Assembly: GCA_004009845.1 (NCBI GenBank)
Contig: RMBW01000019.1
Coordinates: 248,001 to 312,000, forward strand
Direction of reading: 5' to 3'
DNA: 64,000 nucleotides
Source: Davidsoniella eucalypti
Lineage: Eukaryota > Ascomycota > Sordariomycetes > Microascales > Ceratocystidaceae
The translations under genes were made by a program, and so were the position numbers. Every line of letters begins with the position of its first letter. Position 1 is the first letter of the stretch. Shown here piece by piece: positions 8,408-19,319 of the stretch. The notes under the pieces were generated by a model, which saw only the letters and a program-made list of their open reading frames with translations, ran no database searches and was not told the DNA's origin.

Positions 8408-10345
8408 TTACTCAAGCTCCCATTCATCGAAATCCTCCTTATACTCCGGGTGTATACGGAGCATCTCGGATTTCTGGGCAGAAGTCAAGGACCAGTCATC
8501 TTTGATTGGATTGAACGGCTCCCTGACAGTGCCAGGGATCCATTCCCGCTCGGAAACCATATCAATCAGTCGGCCGACCATGGCACCAGAAGATGTCTTG
8601 GACCACTTGGTCCGATCATCCTCTAGCATGTCGAAGAGATCATCCACAACATCTGAAGGCATATCTTCAGTTTCAAAGGGCAACTCAACGTCATGAGTTA
8701 CAGTCAGGTCCGAGCCCTTGAATAATCTTGAAGCATCCTTTTTGCTGAATGATCTCTTGTGGTGCCAATCAACCCAGCGGCTAGAACACTTTGGGCCTGA
8801 TGCGACACAGAAGTCAAGCAAATCGAGCACTTTAGTGGTGGTAGATCGCGTAAATGACAACCATGACAAGTCATTTCCAAAGATGGTTGGCTTGAGTCCA
8901 ACTGTCATAAGACTCTCTAGCGCTAGATTTCCGGAAAGGCCGAGCTTTCCTCCGCCACACAGCCCACAAGCCTCGTCATATGAGGCTCCGGCTGTTAGGT
9001 GGAACTGGGGAAATTTCCAATCCACGGTGGCGGCGACAGAGGCATCGATGAACGCTGCCCGGAATGCTACCTCGGCATGAATCCCGTGGTAGACATAGAC
9101 CTCTCCATACAGGCCACCTGAAACAGTCGGCTTGTAAAGCGAGAACTTCGATGCTTCGATATTAGCACCGACCCGGCTCTTCCACACTCTACGATCGGCA
9201 TGAGCCAAGAGACGGTTATCGTCGGAGACCGTCATCTTGCCACCAAAATATACCCGGGCGTATGCTTGGACGTCACTAACAGTATAGCCTATACTGTCAC
9301 TCAGTGATAGAGACACGAAGCCAATATCGGGAATCGGGAAAACAACCATCGGGAAAACAACCGGCGGGAGTGCTAACAGTTGCTGAGAACCCGAAAGTCC
9401 CTGGACAGCATGGCCAGTGATGAACAGTCTTAGCAGAGCTTGAGCGACCACACCTTTAGTTGAGATCTTAAAATCTCCACCATGGTGCTTTCCAGCACGG
9501 TAACTAAAGCCAATGGCTCCAGATACGGCACACGATGAGCACTTTAGGCCCAAATCCAGGCGAGAATCACTGTAAGTGATTCCACTGTTATGTTGGAAGT
9601 CGAAGAACATATATTTCGACTTCCATGGCGTAGTCCCATCGATCGAAGTGGCAAGCAACTGAACCATTAAGGGGTCAGTGGCATTTCGAAAGCTATCCGC
9701 AGTGTCAGTCATGACACTCCAGTCCTCTAAGTCATTTATAGTGTTGGGTTTAACATCCAACACTACCCTCAGGCTTCCTTGAGCAGTTATGCCCAAGACA
9801 CCAAACCATCCATGGTTCTGTGGATCCACAGAACCAATGGGCGTCATTGCCATGACGCCGCCCTGCGAAGCTAGGGCAGATAACCACGTTTTCAGAGCAG
9901 TGGCAGCAGCAGTAGATGTGGTGAACTCCAGAGCCAGTTCACCAGATCCATCGTAGCTGATGGCGAGCAATTGCTCAGAAACCTGGTCCAAGCTGATAAG
10001 TGGCGTGCCTGAGTACGCAAATAGCGAAGCCACCAAGTCTTCAAGTCCATATGCAAAGACGTCTGCAGAATGGACAGTAAAGGCGTTGTCAGCAACACGG
10101 TCATGGAGAGAAACATGTGGCAAGTAAACGAACTCTTTCATGACCATGGAGCCGTTAGCTGATGAAACGGCCAATCCAGATGTCTAAGACGAGATGTTGG
10201 AAGCCTCCTCGGCGAGCAGAGACTCTACGGGCTGGAGTGGGGAAGAGACCGAAGCCCAGGCAAAAGTAGCATTGGTAGAGGCAATGACTGCCGGGACAAA
10301 TAGTGCCCAGGCAATCATTGCATATACTAGAGCTTGAAAGTTCAT
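8408..10345 (-). CDS. secreted DUF7223-like protein; long copy with an in-frame TAG or tiny intron
   Basis: The frame from the ATG at 10345 gives a clear signal peptide (MNFQALVYAMIAWALFVPAVIA) and continues to the stop at 8408. It is interrupted only by one TAG at 10184-10186. That TAG is the end of a possible 45-nt GT-AG intron (10228-10184, GTAGAG...CTTAG) whose removal keeps frame and yields 630 residues. Its branch site is weak. The mature region has CxxC pairs (KCSSCAVSG, CGLCGGG), beta-rich repeats and a conserved tail FDMLEDDRTKW...FDEWELE. This resembles the DUF7029/DUF7223 secreted proteins of ascomycetes, whose function is unknown. Two truncated copies flank it at 4698 and 15766. 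Alternatives are a nonsense pseudogene (CAG to TAG) or readthrough. Confidence 0.7.
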
Positions 10346-11060
10346 GGTAGCTACAATCCTGAGAAAGAGAACTACTGAAAAACTATTAGTATCAATGTGA
10401 CATTAGGTAGTTTGTTCACTACAATGAACAGTAGTTACAATTGCCTTTATGTAGGAATCCATGTTGTGAAAGAGTGGAAAGAATCGATATGGGCAATAAT
10501 TGTAGATGGTAAGAAGGAAGTGATGATGATAGATAGTGCAAAGGGATTTGAATACTCACTGTCGGAAGATTGAAATAAGACTAGAAAATGAGCTGTTCCG
10601 ATTACTTGGACGGTATTGGAGTTATGGCTGATGCCAAAAATATAAAATAAAATGGAAGCTATGAATTGTTAGCAACAGTGTACCAATATTCAAGAGAATA
10701 TAATTCGGGAAAGAAAGACAGTGATAGTTTGTGGTGAAAACAAGTACAATTGAACTGATGTTTTCACATTGTCATTGTGTTATGGGAAGAAATATTTATG
10801 CTGTGAGCATGTGGAAAGAAGGAATAAGCCACAGCCTAAATTGTAGATGATAAGAGGGTAATGGTGATGATAGATAGTAATGATGGAAAGTAATGATGAT
10901 GAAAGGTAGTTATGATTATGATAGATGATGATCAGAAGGAACAGATGCAAGACAATGATGGAAAGTAGCAAATATGATAGAGGCAAGTGATGATAGATGA
11001 TAGGAGATGAGGGAGAACTTGAATACTCACTATAGACAGCTTTAGAAAATACTAGATAAA
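10346..11060 (-). repeat. leader of the secreted-protein gene with an internally repeated donor segment
   Basis: On the minus strand GTGAGTATTCAA occurs at 11030 and again at 10559, each followed by a similar CTATCATC-rich pyrimidine tract. A CTTTCTCAG acceptor at 10359-10361 lies 14 nt before the ATG. A 5'-UTR intron of 10359-10559 (201 nt) fits. The upstream copy would be a second leader intron or a duplicated leader. The region 10860-10990 is GAT/ATC-rich simple sequence. Confidence 0.5.
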
Positions 11061-11299
11061 TAATAATGATGTCCGTTTAGCTTTGACAAATTGATGTTGA
11101 TGAGGAAGTTAGGAAAAAGTAAATCTCCCAGGCAGGGAGAATGACCACCTTTTTATAGGAAGAAAGTTTCTATGGGCCGCAAAAAGTCCTTTATTTTGAA
11201 GTCTTGGAAAGCAAGTTCCGGTTTGGGTGAAAAAGTCCTAAGATTTGAAGTTTTAACAACAAAGCAAATTTGGTTTCGCTAAATATTGGTTGATATCGT

Positions 11300-11660
11300 G
11301 GTAGTATTAATTGAAATACTGAGAAAGACTCAGATAATTGTCAAATCTAGACTGGGCCCTATGTTCTAAGGTGATATGGACATAGACGTAGCAGAAGTTG
11401 ATGGTTTTGGTAATTCGTGTGACATATCCGGTGCCATGGTTAGAGGTGGTGATGAAATTCGTAGTGTTTGGTAGTGTTTGTAGAAATGTAAGAAAGTTAA
11501 AAGGTGCTAGCAATGTTTACTTTGTGACCTTGAGAGATATATTTATTACGTCATCACCACAGACAATCTCACGTGATTGATATGAAGAGTTCATCGTCAA
11601 CAAATAAACAAACTAATAAATAAACAAGAACGGACTTCGCGGTAGACACATTCATGTATT
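11300..11660 (-). repeat. direct repeat of the promoter and 5' end of the downstream gene unit
   Basis: Positions 11340-11660 repeat 12600-12930 at high similarity in the same orientation. The shared parts include a TTACGTCATC site, a CTCACGTGA site and the AAATAAACAAACTAAT runs. The repeat holds the promoter and the first codons of the gene encoded at 11685-12679. It indicates a tandem gene array whose second unit was lost. Confidence 0.8.
11366..11437 (-). pseudogene. truncated second copy of the GEGDS-family gene (first 23 codons)
   Basis: From the ATG at 11437 the frame reads MAPDMSHELPKPSTSATS and stops at 11366. It parallels MALYMSHESPQPASLSTPATS of the gene starting at 12679. The rest of the unit is missing. 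Confidence 0.65.
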
Positions 11661-11684
11661 GGTAAATATAAAGTAGCAAGCTAT

Positions 11685-12679
11685 TTAGTTTTCAACTTCA
11701 AGCCAGACATCATAAGCAAATCTCTGTAGAACTGGGATCTCAAGAACTATGTCGGTTTCATTGGGACCAGCATCTCTCAAGAAGAGTAGCTTGAACTTCA
11801 ACAACAATGCGCCACTAGTTACATTGTATGACGCAGGAGCTCTATCCGCACCTCTAGTGATAGAGATGGTTTGCTGGAGTGTTGGCTCCATGTAGCTTGA
11901 AGCTCTGGTTGCAGTAGCACCAGGCCGGGGTTGGCTCACTTCCTCTTCCCACCTTTCTATGAGAATGGCCTGAGACTGGCGGTCAAACTTTGAAAGAAGA
12001 ACAATTTTGATCTGGTGACTTGACTTGTCAAACCACCACCTCATTTTTCTTCTGAGCTGGCTCAGCGACTGGGAATAGCCAGCTTCAATCATGAGAGTAG
12101 GCCATCTTGGGGTACCAAGGCCTAGTAGCCTTGGACCACCACATGAATCACCCTCTCCGCTATCACCACCAGTACCATCTTCTCCAGAAAATTTTCCAGC
12201 AGCCAATGGCCTCCAATGACAGCGCAAGCCCATATCATTTATTTCGTGTGAGATTTCAAGAAAGAGACTCGCATGGCATGCCTCATGTACAAGAGTTGGA
12301 ATTGATATGAATAGTGTCTTGGGCTCTGCACGGTAATGGAACCGCCAATGCCTGCCACGAGCATCTCTGGCCTTCTCAATTGCACTGAATTGATTAGGCG
12401 AAACATCTACAAGAAAATAGGATTAGTAAAGAAAGTTGAAAATAAAGTCAAACAAGGTATCTCACCTTCAACAATCAGAAAATCCCCAGTAATGCTGCAA
12501 AGTTCATTGAATAAGTCGCGGGTGGATCGGAGTTTGACAGTCGGGTCTGTGATGATCGTCGGGTCTGTGATGATCTTCGGGATGGACAAATTTGAAATTG
12601 TCGGCGATATGGAGACAGACGTAGCAGGAGTTGATAGCGATGCTGGTTGTGGTGATTCGTGTGACATATATAGTGCCAT
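11685..12679 (-). pseudogene. conserved fungal hypothetical protein (GEGDS..GGP / IEAG family), apparently frameshifted
   Basis: Exon 1 is 12466-12679, the intron is 12408-12465 (GTGAGA...CTTGTAG), and exon 2 is 11685-12407. After splicing the frame gives VSPNQFSAIEKARDA, then runs out of frame. One base less near 12358-12362 would continue it as RGRHWRFHYRAEP and on to the stop at 11685. The C-terminal part has the order GEGDSCGGP, WPTLMIEAGYSQSL, MRWWFDKSSHQIKIVLL, IERWEEE, RPGATATR and SYNVTSGALLLKFKLLFLRD. I know this order from uncharacterised Pezizomycotina proteins. The acidic residues before and in IEAG resemble a PD-(D/E)xK fold, but that is inference. Either a single-base insertion disabled the gene or the sequence has an error. 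A truncated tandem copy lies at 11366-11437. Confidence 0.65.
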
Positions 12680-13291
12680 GACGGCGAGCGATGGCGATGA
12701 AAGGGGTATAATAGTGTTTGGTAGTGTTTGGTAGTGTTTGTAGAGGTGTAGGAAGAAAGTTGAAAGGTGCTAGCAATTTTGTGACTTTTATATCAATTTA
12801 TTACGTCATCATTATAGACAATCTCACGTGATTGATATGAAGAGTTCATCGGCAACAAATAAACAAACTAATAAATAAATAAACAAACTAATAAATAAAC
12901 AAGAACGGACTTGGCGATAGATGCATCCATATTTGCTTGTACTGTAGCCTTTGCAATTCGTGATGGCATATTGTTAACGGTAGTTTCTGAATTCGTGTGT
13001 TTTGATAGTGTAATCAGGATTTCTCCTTGAGCATCCGAGGGACCTAGCGTAGCTGAAGGAAAGAATTGTCAGAAACAAAAATTTCAATTAGCATATACCA
13101 TTTCAACATAGATAGAGATTCAATCAAGTGGCTTATATTCATTACTGATTTGATCATTCGGCTTCACTGGGTTCATAACATGAACTTGCTTTACTTTTAG
13201 TATTCGACATCACAAGCTGGATGTACGTTGGGCTATTTGTTCAACTCTTTTTGGACTTTGTACTACATAGATATAGCTAATCTATAGATAT
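12680..13291. other. promoter region of the GEGDS-family gene, no gene
   Basis: Positions 12600-12930 are duplicated at 11340-11660. The remainder to 13291 is AT-rich with no supported feature. Confidence 0.5.
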
Positions 13292-13964
13292 TTACAGATA
13301 GTTTGGTTTTTCCCACCATTCATCAAACTCTCGCTCCCAGTTTGGTCGTGACATGCCTTGTAGATATGGCAGTATATCTTGATGTTGCTTCAACCTGTCC
13401 AAGAAATTACACAGCAGGTTTGCATGGCCCAGCATGTCTGCTTCTCGGTATAACTTGACCTGCTCATCATCCGGCCACTCGAAACCACAGTCCTCATGGT
13501 CCACCCGCTCATCTATTAGCTTGCGCAATACACGCAACTCCTTCTCTGGTCGGAAATCTTCTGCGAAGAGTCGGTAGGCGCATAGGGCGCTGTGGATACT
13601 ATTACGCTCGCGCTGACTCCAAGTCTCGCTAGTTGTGAATTCACCTTCCGTCCATTCCGTGGCAATCCACATTACGAGACGTGACATGCCATCAAAGTTG
13701 CCTGTGAACGCCCAGGCGCGCATTAGTTGGTGCACGGCGTCACTAGGGACGGTGTAGATCCCATTGACTGTGGCCTCGGCAACATTTGTGGTGGAGGGTG
13801 TTGAATTTCCAAATATATCGATGTTGGATGTCCGAAGCTTATTGCCCTTGGGCTTAGACGGTTTCCATGTTGGGTCTATAGTGCCGTTGTTCCATGATCT
13901 TTTGAATTTAACTAGTTGATGTTGTAAGCGGAGCCCTCCAATAATTACTACATATGTATCTTGT
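13292..13964 (-). pseudogene. C-terminal exon of a conserved fungal protein, 5' part missing
   Basis: An open frame runs from a candidate TTCAG acceptor at 13965-13967 to a stop at 13292, about 224 codons. It contains GGLRLQHQLVKFKRSWNNG, then AVHQLMRAWAFTGNFDGM, then EWPDDEQVKLYREADMLGHANLL, and ends WEREFDEWWEKPNYL. I recognise this arrangement loosely from a family of uncharacterised, possibly mitochondrial, helical-repeat proteins of filamentous ascomycetes. That link is weak. No ATG or upstream exon could be found on the 3' side of 13964, so it is probably a 5'-truncated gene copy, as are the two secreted-protein fragments nearby. A gene with distant upstream exons is possible. Confidence 0.45.
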
Positions 13965-14817
13965 CTGAATCCAAATTAAACTTTACATATCACAAATGAG
14001 CAGAGGAGAAACATTTTGTCATAGAACGAACGGCTGGTAGTATCGATATAAATATAAACTTGACTTTCTGTAATAATCTTATAGTATTCACTCATTATCT
14101 GGTTGTGGGTAGTTGCACTTGCTTATACCAGGAAATAACAGCCTGGATTTCTAGCTAAAACGCGAAAGTCCGATAAATTTGGAGCATGGTGTGTTTCTTT
14201 AGCCACATTACATCCAGATTGGCAGATGTTTCTGTGTAATAGAGATCAGCTCATATTAGATGACTTGAATGCTGTAGTTAGGTCAGAAGCAATCTTTTGG
14301 CACGGGAATAGCATTCAGAGTGTAAGCTAAGCCGAATTTCCAAAAATTTCACAGTTTTTAACTTTTTGTAAATCTATCCTTCTTACACACCAACTCTTAC
14401 AGTACTAAGAAGTGCAGTGACAGCCATTCCCCTCTCATTTTAGACATACTGGTACTCCTTCCCTACTATTCTCGAGAAATGGACTTATGAAAATGCTTCC
14501 TGGTTCCACAAACACCCCGCTAGTAATCTTGCAGTCAATGGGAAAGAGAAAAAGTGGTGGTGGGGGCTCTTCTAAGCTACAAGGAAACCTCCCCCCTATG
14601 GGTATACACGAATGAGGTAGCTGATGTGCTTGAAAAATCATCAGGTCTATAAGCACCAGAATAACATATATATAGTCTTCGTCGTATGAAAAAGACACTC
14701 AAGTACTATTTGAGCAGTAGTTCCCAAAGCAAATGGTCATAAACTCTAATGTACAAAGACGGAAACACGGCTTCCCCTCTCCAAGAAAGTCACAACTGAG
14801 GGAAGAAAACTATCAGT
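13965..14817. other. intergenic, no gene seen
   Basis: AT-rich sequence. The 87-codon frame at 14435-14698 has no family resemblance and no exon context. Confidence 0.4.
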
Positions 14818-15565
14818 TTGATTTGATTTGATTATATTTAACGTCTACCTAAATCACTAAGATCATACGACGCCGGATTGGTTACCGGACAGATATTTAA
14901 ATTCCTCCGCTCGACACACTCAATAGCTTTGTGTGTTCGGGACAATACCGTCCACTATGAGCAGCAGTAAAACAAAAAGAAAAAAAGGAGTAATAGAAAC
15001 ATAAAAACAAAAACATAGAACAGTAAATAGGAAAAAGAGAGACAAAAACTACACCAAGCCCCCCCAGTCACTTCCCCCCTCCGCTGTACTTGTAATGACC
15101 CAATCTACAACTGAGTAAAGACATTTTGTGAATGAGGGAAACTACACTCGCTCACCTTTGGCTGATTTCCCCCACTCTCTATACTAGAGGTAGGGGATTG
15201 ACACAATAGAGTATGTACATTTGTGTTACGTGTTTTCATAGATTATCCCTTCAAAGAGAAGATGTGTAATGAAAAAGGGTCGTATTCCAGTAGTACAGCC
15301 ATGTGATCAAATTTCAATAGTAGCTTCGATCTCTGTGCTACTCGAGTTGTATGTACATGATATAGGGAGAATAGAGGGATGATTTGTAAGTGAGTTGAGG
15401 GAGAATGAACCTCTTTATCATGTGCAATAGGTGTTTCACCAGAGTATCACGGCATACTATGACGAGAGCTTCATATATTTACGGTCTTCTTTGGTACTCA
15501 GTATATGGAAGCCGACCATTTATCGGCCATTGATTTTTAAAAAAGGAGATATTGGAAGAAACTTT
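14818..15565 (-). mobile_element. (AAATC)n-tailed SINE-like element
   Basis: On the minus strand the element begins near cttccaatatctcc, runs about 740 bp and ends with the conserved 3' block (GGTAACCAATCCGGCG, then TTAGTGATTTAGGTAGACG) followed by AAATATAATCAAATCAAATC repeats. It closely matches 25737-26455. Its 5' part is also present in arm 1 at about 5310-5532. It has no protein-coding capacity. The short-repeat tail implies mobilisation by a LINE. Confidence 0.75.
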
Positions 15566-15765
15566 AGCTTATATAGCATCACATTTAACTTAGCGGGTTG
15601 TTCATTCATTCAATAATCACATACTTGTACAAGGAAATATTTAGAGAATACTTCATTAAAACATCAATATAGCGAAAAAATCAAACTAAATAAAGCCGCA
15701 ACAAACAGATAGGACCGAAGTACAACAAACATCAAACCACTCTATTAGAACACGAAAACGAGGGC

Positions 15766-16200
15766 TTACTCAAGCTCCCATTCATCGAATTCCTCCTCAT
15801 ACTCCGGGTGCTGGCGGAGCATCTCGGCCTTCTGGGAAGTGGACAGTGTCTAGTCATCCTTGACTAGGTTGAACGGCTCCTTGACTGTGCCGCGGAGCCA
15901 CTCCCGCTTGGCGACCATGTCGACCAGACGGCCGACCATGGCACCCGAGGAAGCCTTGAACCATTTGGTCCGATCATCTTCCAGCATGTCGAAGAGATCA
16001 TCCTAAATGTCATGAGTTAGCGTCAAGTCGGAGTCCCGGAACAGCTTGTGAGCATCCTTTTTACGGAAGGATCTTGAGTGATTAGGGTTGAGGTCAAACC
16101 ATCTACTCTTGCACTCAGGACCGGATGCTACACAGAAGTCCAACAGGTCAATCACCTTGGTCGTAGTAGACTGGGATGTGCGGAACAACGCCAGGAACAA
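15766..16200 (-). pseudogene. 5'-truncated copy of the DUF7223-like gene, arm 2
   Basis: Same reading frame and the same two TAG interruptions as the copy at 4698-5111. It retains the 7-residue GRLVDMV stretch that arm 1 lost and that the long copy also has. It begins at the same truncation point near 16205. Confidence 0.85.
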
Positions 16201-16441
16201 CGCCGTTCCCCTAGCCCTGAAGAACTAGTGGTCCATACCTTCCTCCATCCACTATGAGCAACAAAAACAAATACGAAAAAACAAAACAGTGTATCCATAA
16301 AACTATTCCCCAAAGACAGATCCAAAACCAACTCCCTGAACCTCTAATTTGATTTAATTATATTTATAAACTCCCTGAACCTCCATGTAGATCCAAGAGG
16401 ATAAATAGAACAACAACAGCACAACAACACACGAACAACGA

Positions 16442-16540
16442 GCTCGCTTAGCTCAGTTGGTTAGAGCGTCGTACTAATATTTTCAAAACTCGAATATCAA
16501 GTAAATGCGAAGGTCGCCAGTTCGACCCTGGTAGTGAGCA
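16442..16540 (+). tRNA. tRNA-Ile(AAU) with intron, arm 2 copy
   Basis: Identical in sequence and structure to the gene at 3594-3692, including the intron. A run of T with C (from about 16580) follows and could serve as pol III terminator. The 5' flank holds only the older decayed (CAA)n-tail remnant. Confidence 0.93.
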
Positions 16541-16935
16541 GCTTTCTTTTTGATTGACCTCGTGATAAATCGTATCTTGATGGGTTTTCCTTTTTTCCTT
16601 TTTTTCTTCTTTTTTTTTCTTGGTAGTTCAAGTCATGTTGGTCACTTGTGGAACGATGACGCTAGCAAAATGTTATAACTTTTATGACCCATGAACGTTT
16701 ACATAATGAGAGACATGGAACCCATGTTGATTTATTTTGTTAAATTCCACTTGAAAGAGTCAAAGATGGAACTGGGGCATCCCAAACAACTGTAGTTTTG
16801 ACTAAGGAGAGTACCTCTATTTCCTCTTGGAACTACCAGGCTCATCCCTCCTATGATGCTAGGGAGAGCTGCTAACCTCATCTCCTTCGGTACTCCTTGT
16901 GCTACGGCTATTGATGTGCCTAGTAGGACCTCTTG

Positions 16936-19100
16936 GAGGTCGGCGGATCGGTATGCAGGGGATATGGAGATGATGGTATCATGCCCGTCTTGCCCATGTC
17001 TTGACAAGATTGATGTTAACGTCGGTGCCGTTGTCTATCATGATCTTGTTAGGCCTGACTTTGATTTGGCTAACCATTCTCTTGAAAGCGTTTTAGGACA
17101 CATTTGCGGCACATGAAATGCCAACCAATGCGAAAGTGAAAGAGGGATGCTAACTCTGTTGTATATTGCTTTTCGGCGATGACATTACCGGTATAGTAGG
17201 TAGACTGACTAGGACGATTTAATATAGAGGGGATATGGTAAAAGTATTTCAGAGTTATATCATATTCTACTGTTAGTTGAAGAATGCTTCTTAATACGAT
17301 GCTACTATGGAATTCGCACGGCCTCGCCAGGAGTCGAAAAGTAGCTCTTAGATAATCTCTAGACTAAAAATAAAATCATAATCATAATTATAATCATACA
17401 ATATACTATGAGAATCACTGCCTTCCTACCCCCACGACGTTTCTTCTCATGAGTATCCTTCGCGTTTTTGGAGGCGATGTATACAATGTGTTATATAAAG
17501 ACATAAACATATACATTGGTAGGTGAATCATTTTGCCGTACCTACTAGCAGCCCCTCTCAGATTTGCTAACAACTCATTGTCTCTCCCCAAAGTACAGTA
17601 ATCTTTACGACGGCAAGAAGATGGCTATAAATGCAAGACGTCGGTCACGGGTTAGGCGATGCTGGTAAATTGCTCCATACTTATTCTTCATTTCTCACTC
17701 TAGAGCTGCTAGCTAGCAAAGTGTTATGAGCAAATTGCAAAATGAGTACGTATATATATATTATATATGTTGAAGATATCAACGTCAGGCTCACCCTCTG
17801 CATTATATCACCAATGGTTCGCCATATGTAAAACACAAGGAGAGGCAAGAGGACGTTGCGCCAGGACAGTAGACGCTCCCAGCTAACTCTTAGGTCTCTG
17901 CAGTTTCAAACTGGCTTGGTATACAATCAACAATGCGGACCTGGGCTCACCAGGTCTATATTCAATCGCCCGAGGTTCTCTTATAAGAACTCGAGAACCA
18001 AGAGGAATATCTTCCCGTCAGTGCCAGAAAATGTTAATTGAATCTAGAGGTAAAGAGCATTACCCAAGTTTATAATACCACAATATATGGTAGCATGGCA
18101 AGTCAGTGAATAACACAATACATTTCCGGTACATATTTGTCGCCATACGGGTTCAGGAATGGCATCTTGAAGCGACTAATGTTGTAGGTGACACTGATGA
18201 ACAAGAGCTTCGACGAAATTTTCTAGAATAGAACCATGCCTCTAGGAGAAATAAACATGTCTAGATTCCTAAGGCAAAATTATACTCTTTGGGCTCTTTG
18301 CACAAATTTCATAGTAGCCATACATCGGTCTTTAAAGTAAGCTTCAGTACCAGCTAGGGGGTGGTTATGGCGATCAGAATCAACACCATGAACAAAATCA
18401 ACTACTAGACGAGTACGATCTGGTATTCAGTGATTTAGGTAGACGCTAAATCAAATCAAATCAAAAACAACCACTCATTTGTAGAGCTAAAATGTTTTGT
18501 CGGGGATGTACGTATGACCACTAGCACTTTGCCAGCTGCCAGCTTTAAAGCAGAGCAGCCGAAATTATCATCAGTAGGAGTATGATGGAAGTACTTTGAG
18601 ATATGGTAAATATAGAACTTTCGTTTGAACGGACATAAAGTAGCAAGAAGACTTATAGGAATTCCTTTAACAAGTTTTTTGTTGTACTTTTGAAAATCTA
18701 CCCAATGTCAGCAAGGTCCATTTGCGGACCACCAACTCAGTCTCTACAGACCACTAGATTTGATTTTGGCTTCACCATTCAATGTCTATACATTGTTATC
18801 TCATAGCGATATAAAGGCACATTGTAGACAGACGGAAGCATTCGAGTGATAATGTCACTTTGACCAACGCCCAGGCGACTACGAATTGCAGAAGCACATA
18901 GATTCATGCATCTCTTAGGGCCTTTTAGGGTCTGGCTTTAAGGTCAAGAGGAACTATGACCGGCTCAATAGCGAGTTTTCATTAGATAGGATGCTAAGAG
19001 TAGCTAGTCTGTTGATTATACTTTACAATTACTTAATGACTGAAATTATACCACGACGGATTGTTTAGGGTTTAGGGTTATTCGGCCCGGTACGGCAAGA
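16936..19100. other. about 2.2 kb without supported genes
   Basis: No frame shows a recognisable family. At 18425-18462 there is a 3' end of the (AAATC)n element (AGTGATTTAGGTAGACGC then AAATCAAATCAAATC). At 19063-19079 two TTTAGGG units occur, too few to call a telomere remnant. Confidence 0.5.
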
Positions 19101-19143
19101 TTCAGGTCGTCATTGTCGCCGAAACTTCCGTAATCAAAACCCG

Positions 19144-19225
19144 GCCCGGTTAGCTCAATCGGTAGAGCGTAAGACTCTTAGAATTTGGAATCTTAAGGCT
19201 GCGGGTTCGACCCCCGCATCGGGCT
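19144..19225 (+). tRNA. tRNA-Lys(CUU) with 9-nt intron
   Basis: The acceptor GCCCGGT pairs with ATCGGGC and the TPsiC arm is GCGGGTTCGACCCCCGC. The anticodon stem TAAGA/TCTTA encloses CTCTTA, a 9-nt intron GAATTTGGA, and A, giving anticodon CTT. The 3' flank (ttcccggtgatccag) recurs behind the half-gene at 21266, and the 5' flank recurs before the half-gene at 8195. Confidence 0.93.
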
Positions 19226-19319
19226 CAATTCCCGGTGATCCAGTTCAGCTGGAATATCGAACCTTAAATGGGGCATTTTTTTTTTGCATTTTTTGTCTGG
19301 TTATATGTTGATGAACCTT

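Larger units (their letters stand above)
15097..16935 (-). repeat. inverted duplication, arm 2
   Basis: Reverse-complement partner of 3197-5532. It lacks the 752-bp retroelement and therefore shows the empty target site upstream of tRNA-Ile. It retains about 259 bp (15183-15441) lost from arm 1. Confidence 0.9.

Noticed and set aside
10860..10990. GAT/ATC-rich tract considered as a CRISPR-like or satellite array
   Set aside because: No regular unit and spacer structure; simple-sequence drift in a eukaryotic leader.
19060..19082. Telomere-like TTTAGGGTTTAGGG
   Set aside because: Only two units; insufficient for an interstitial telomere call.
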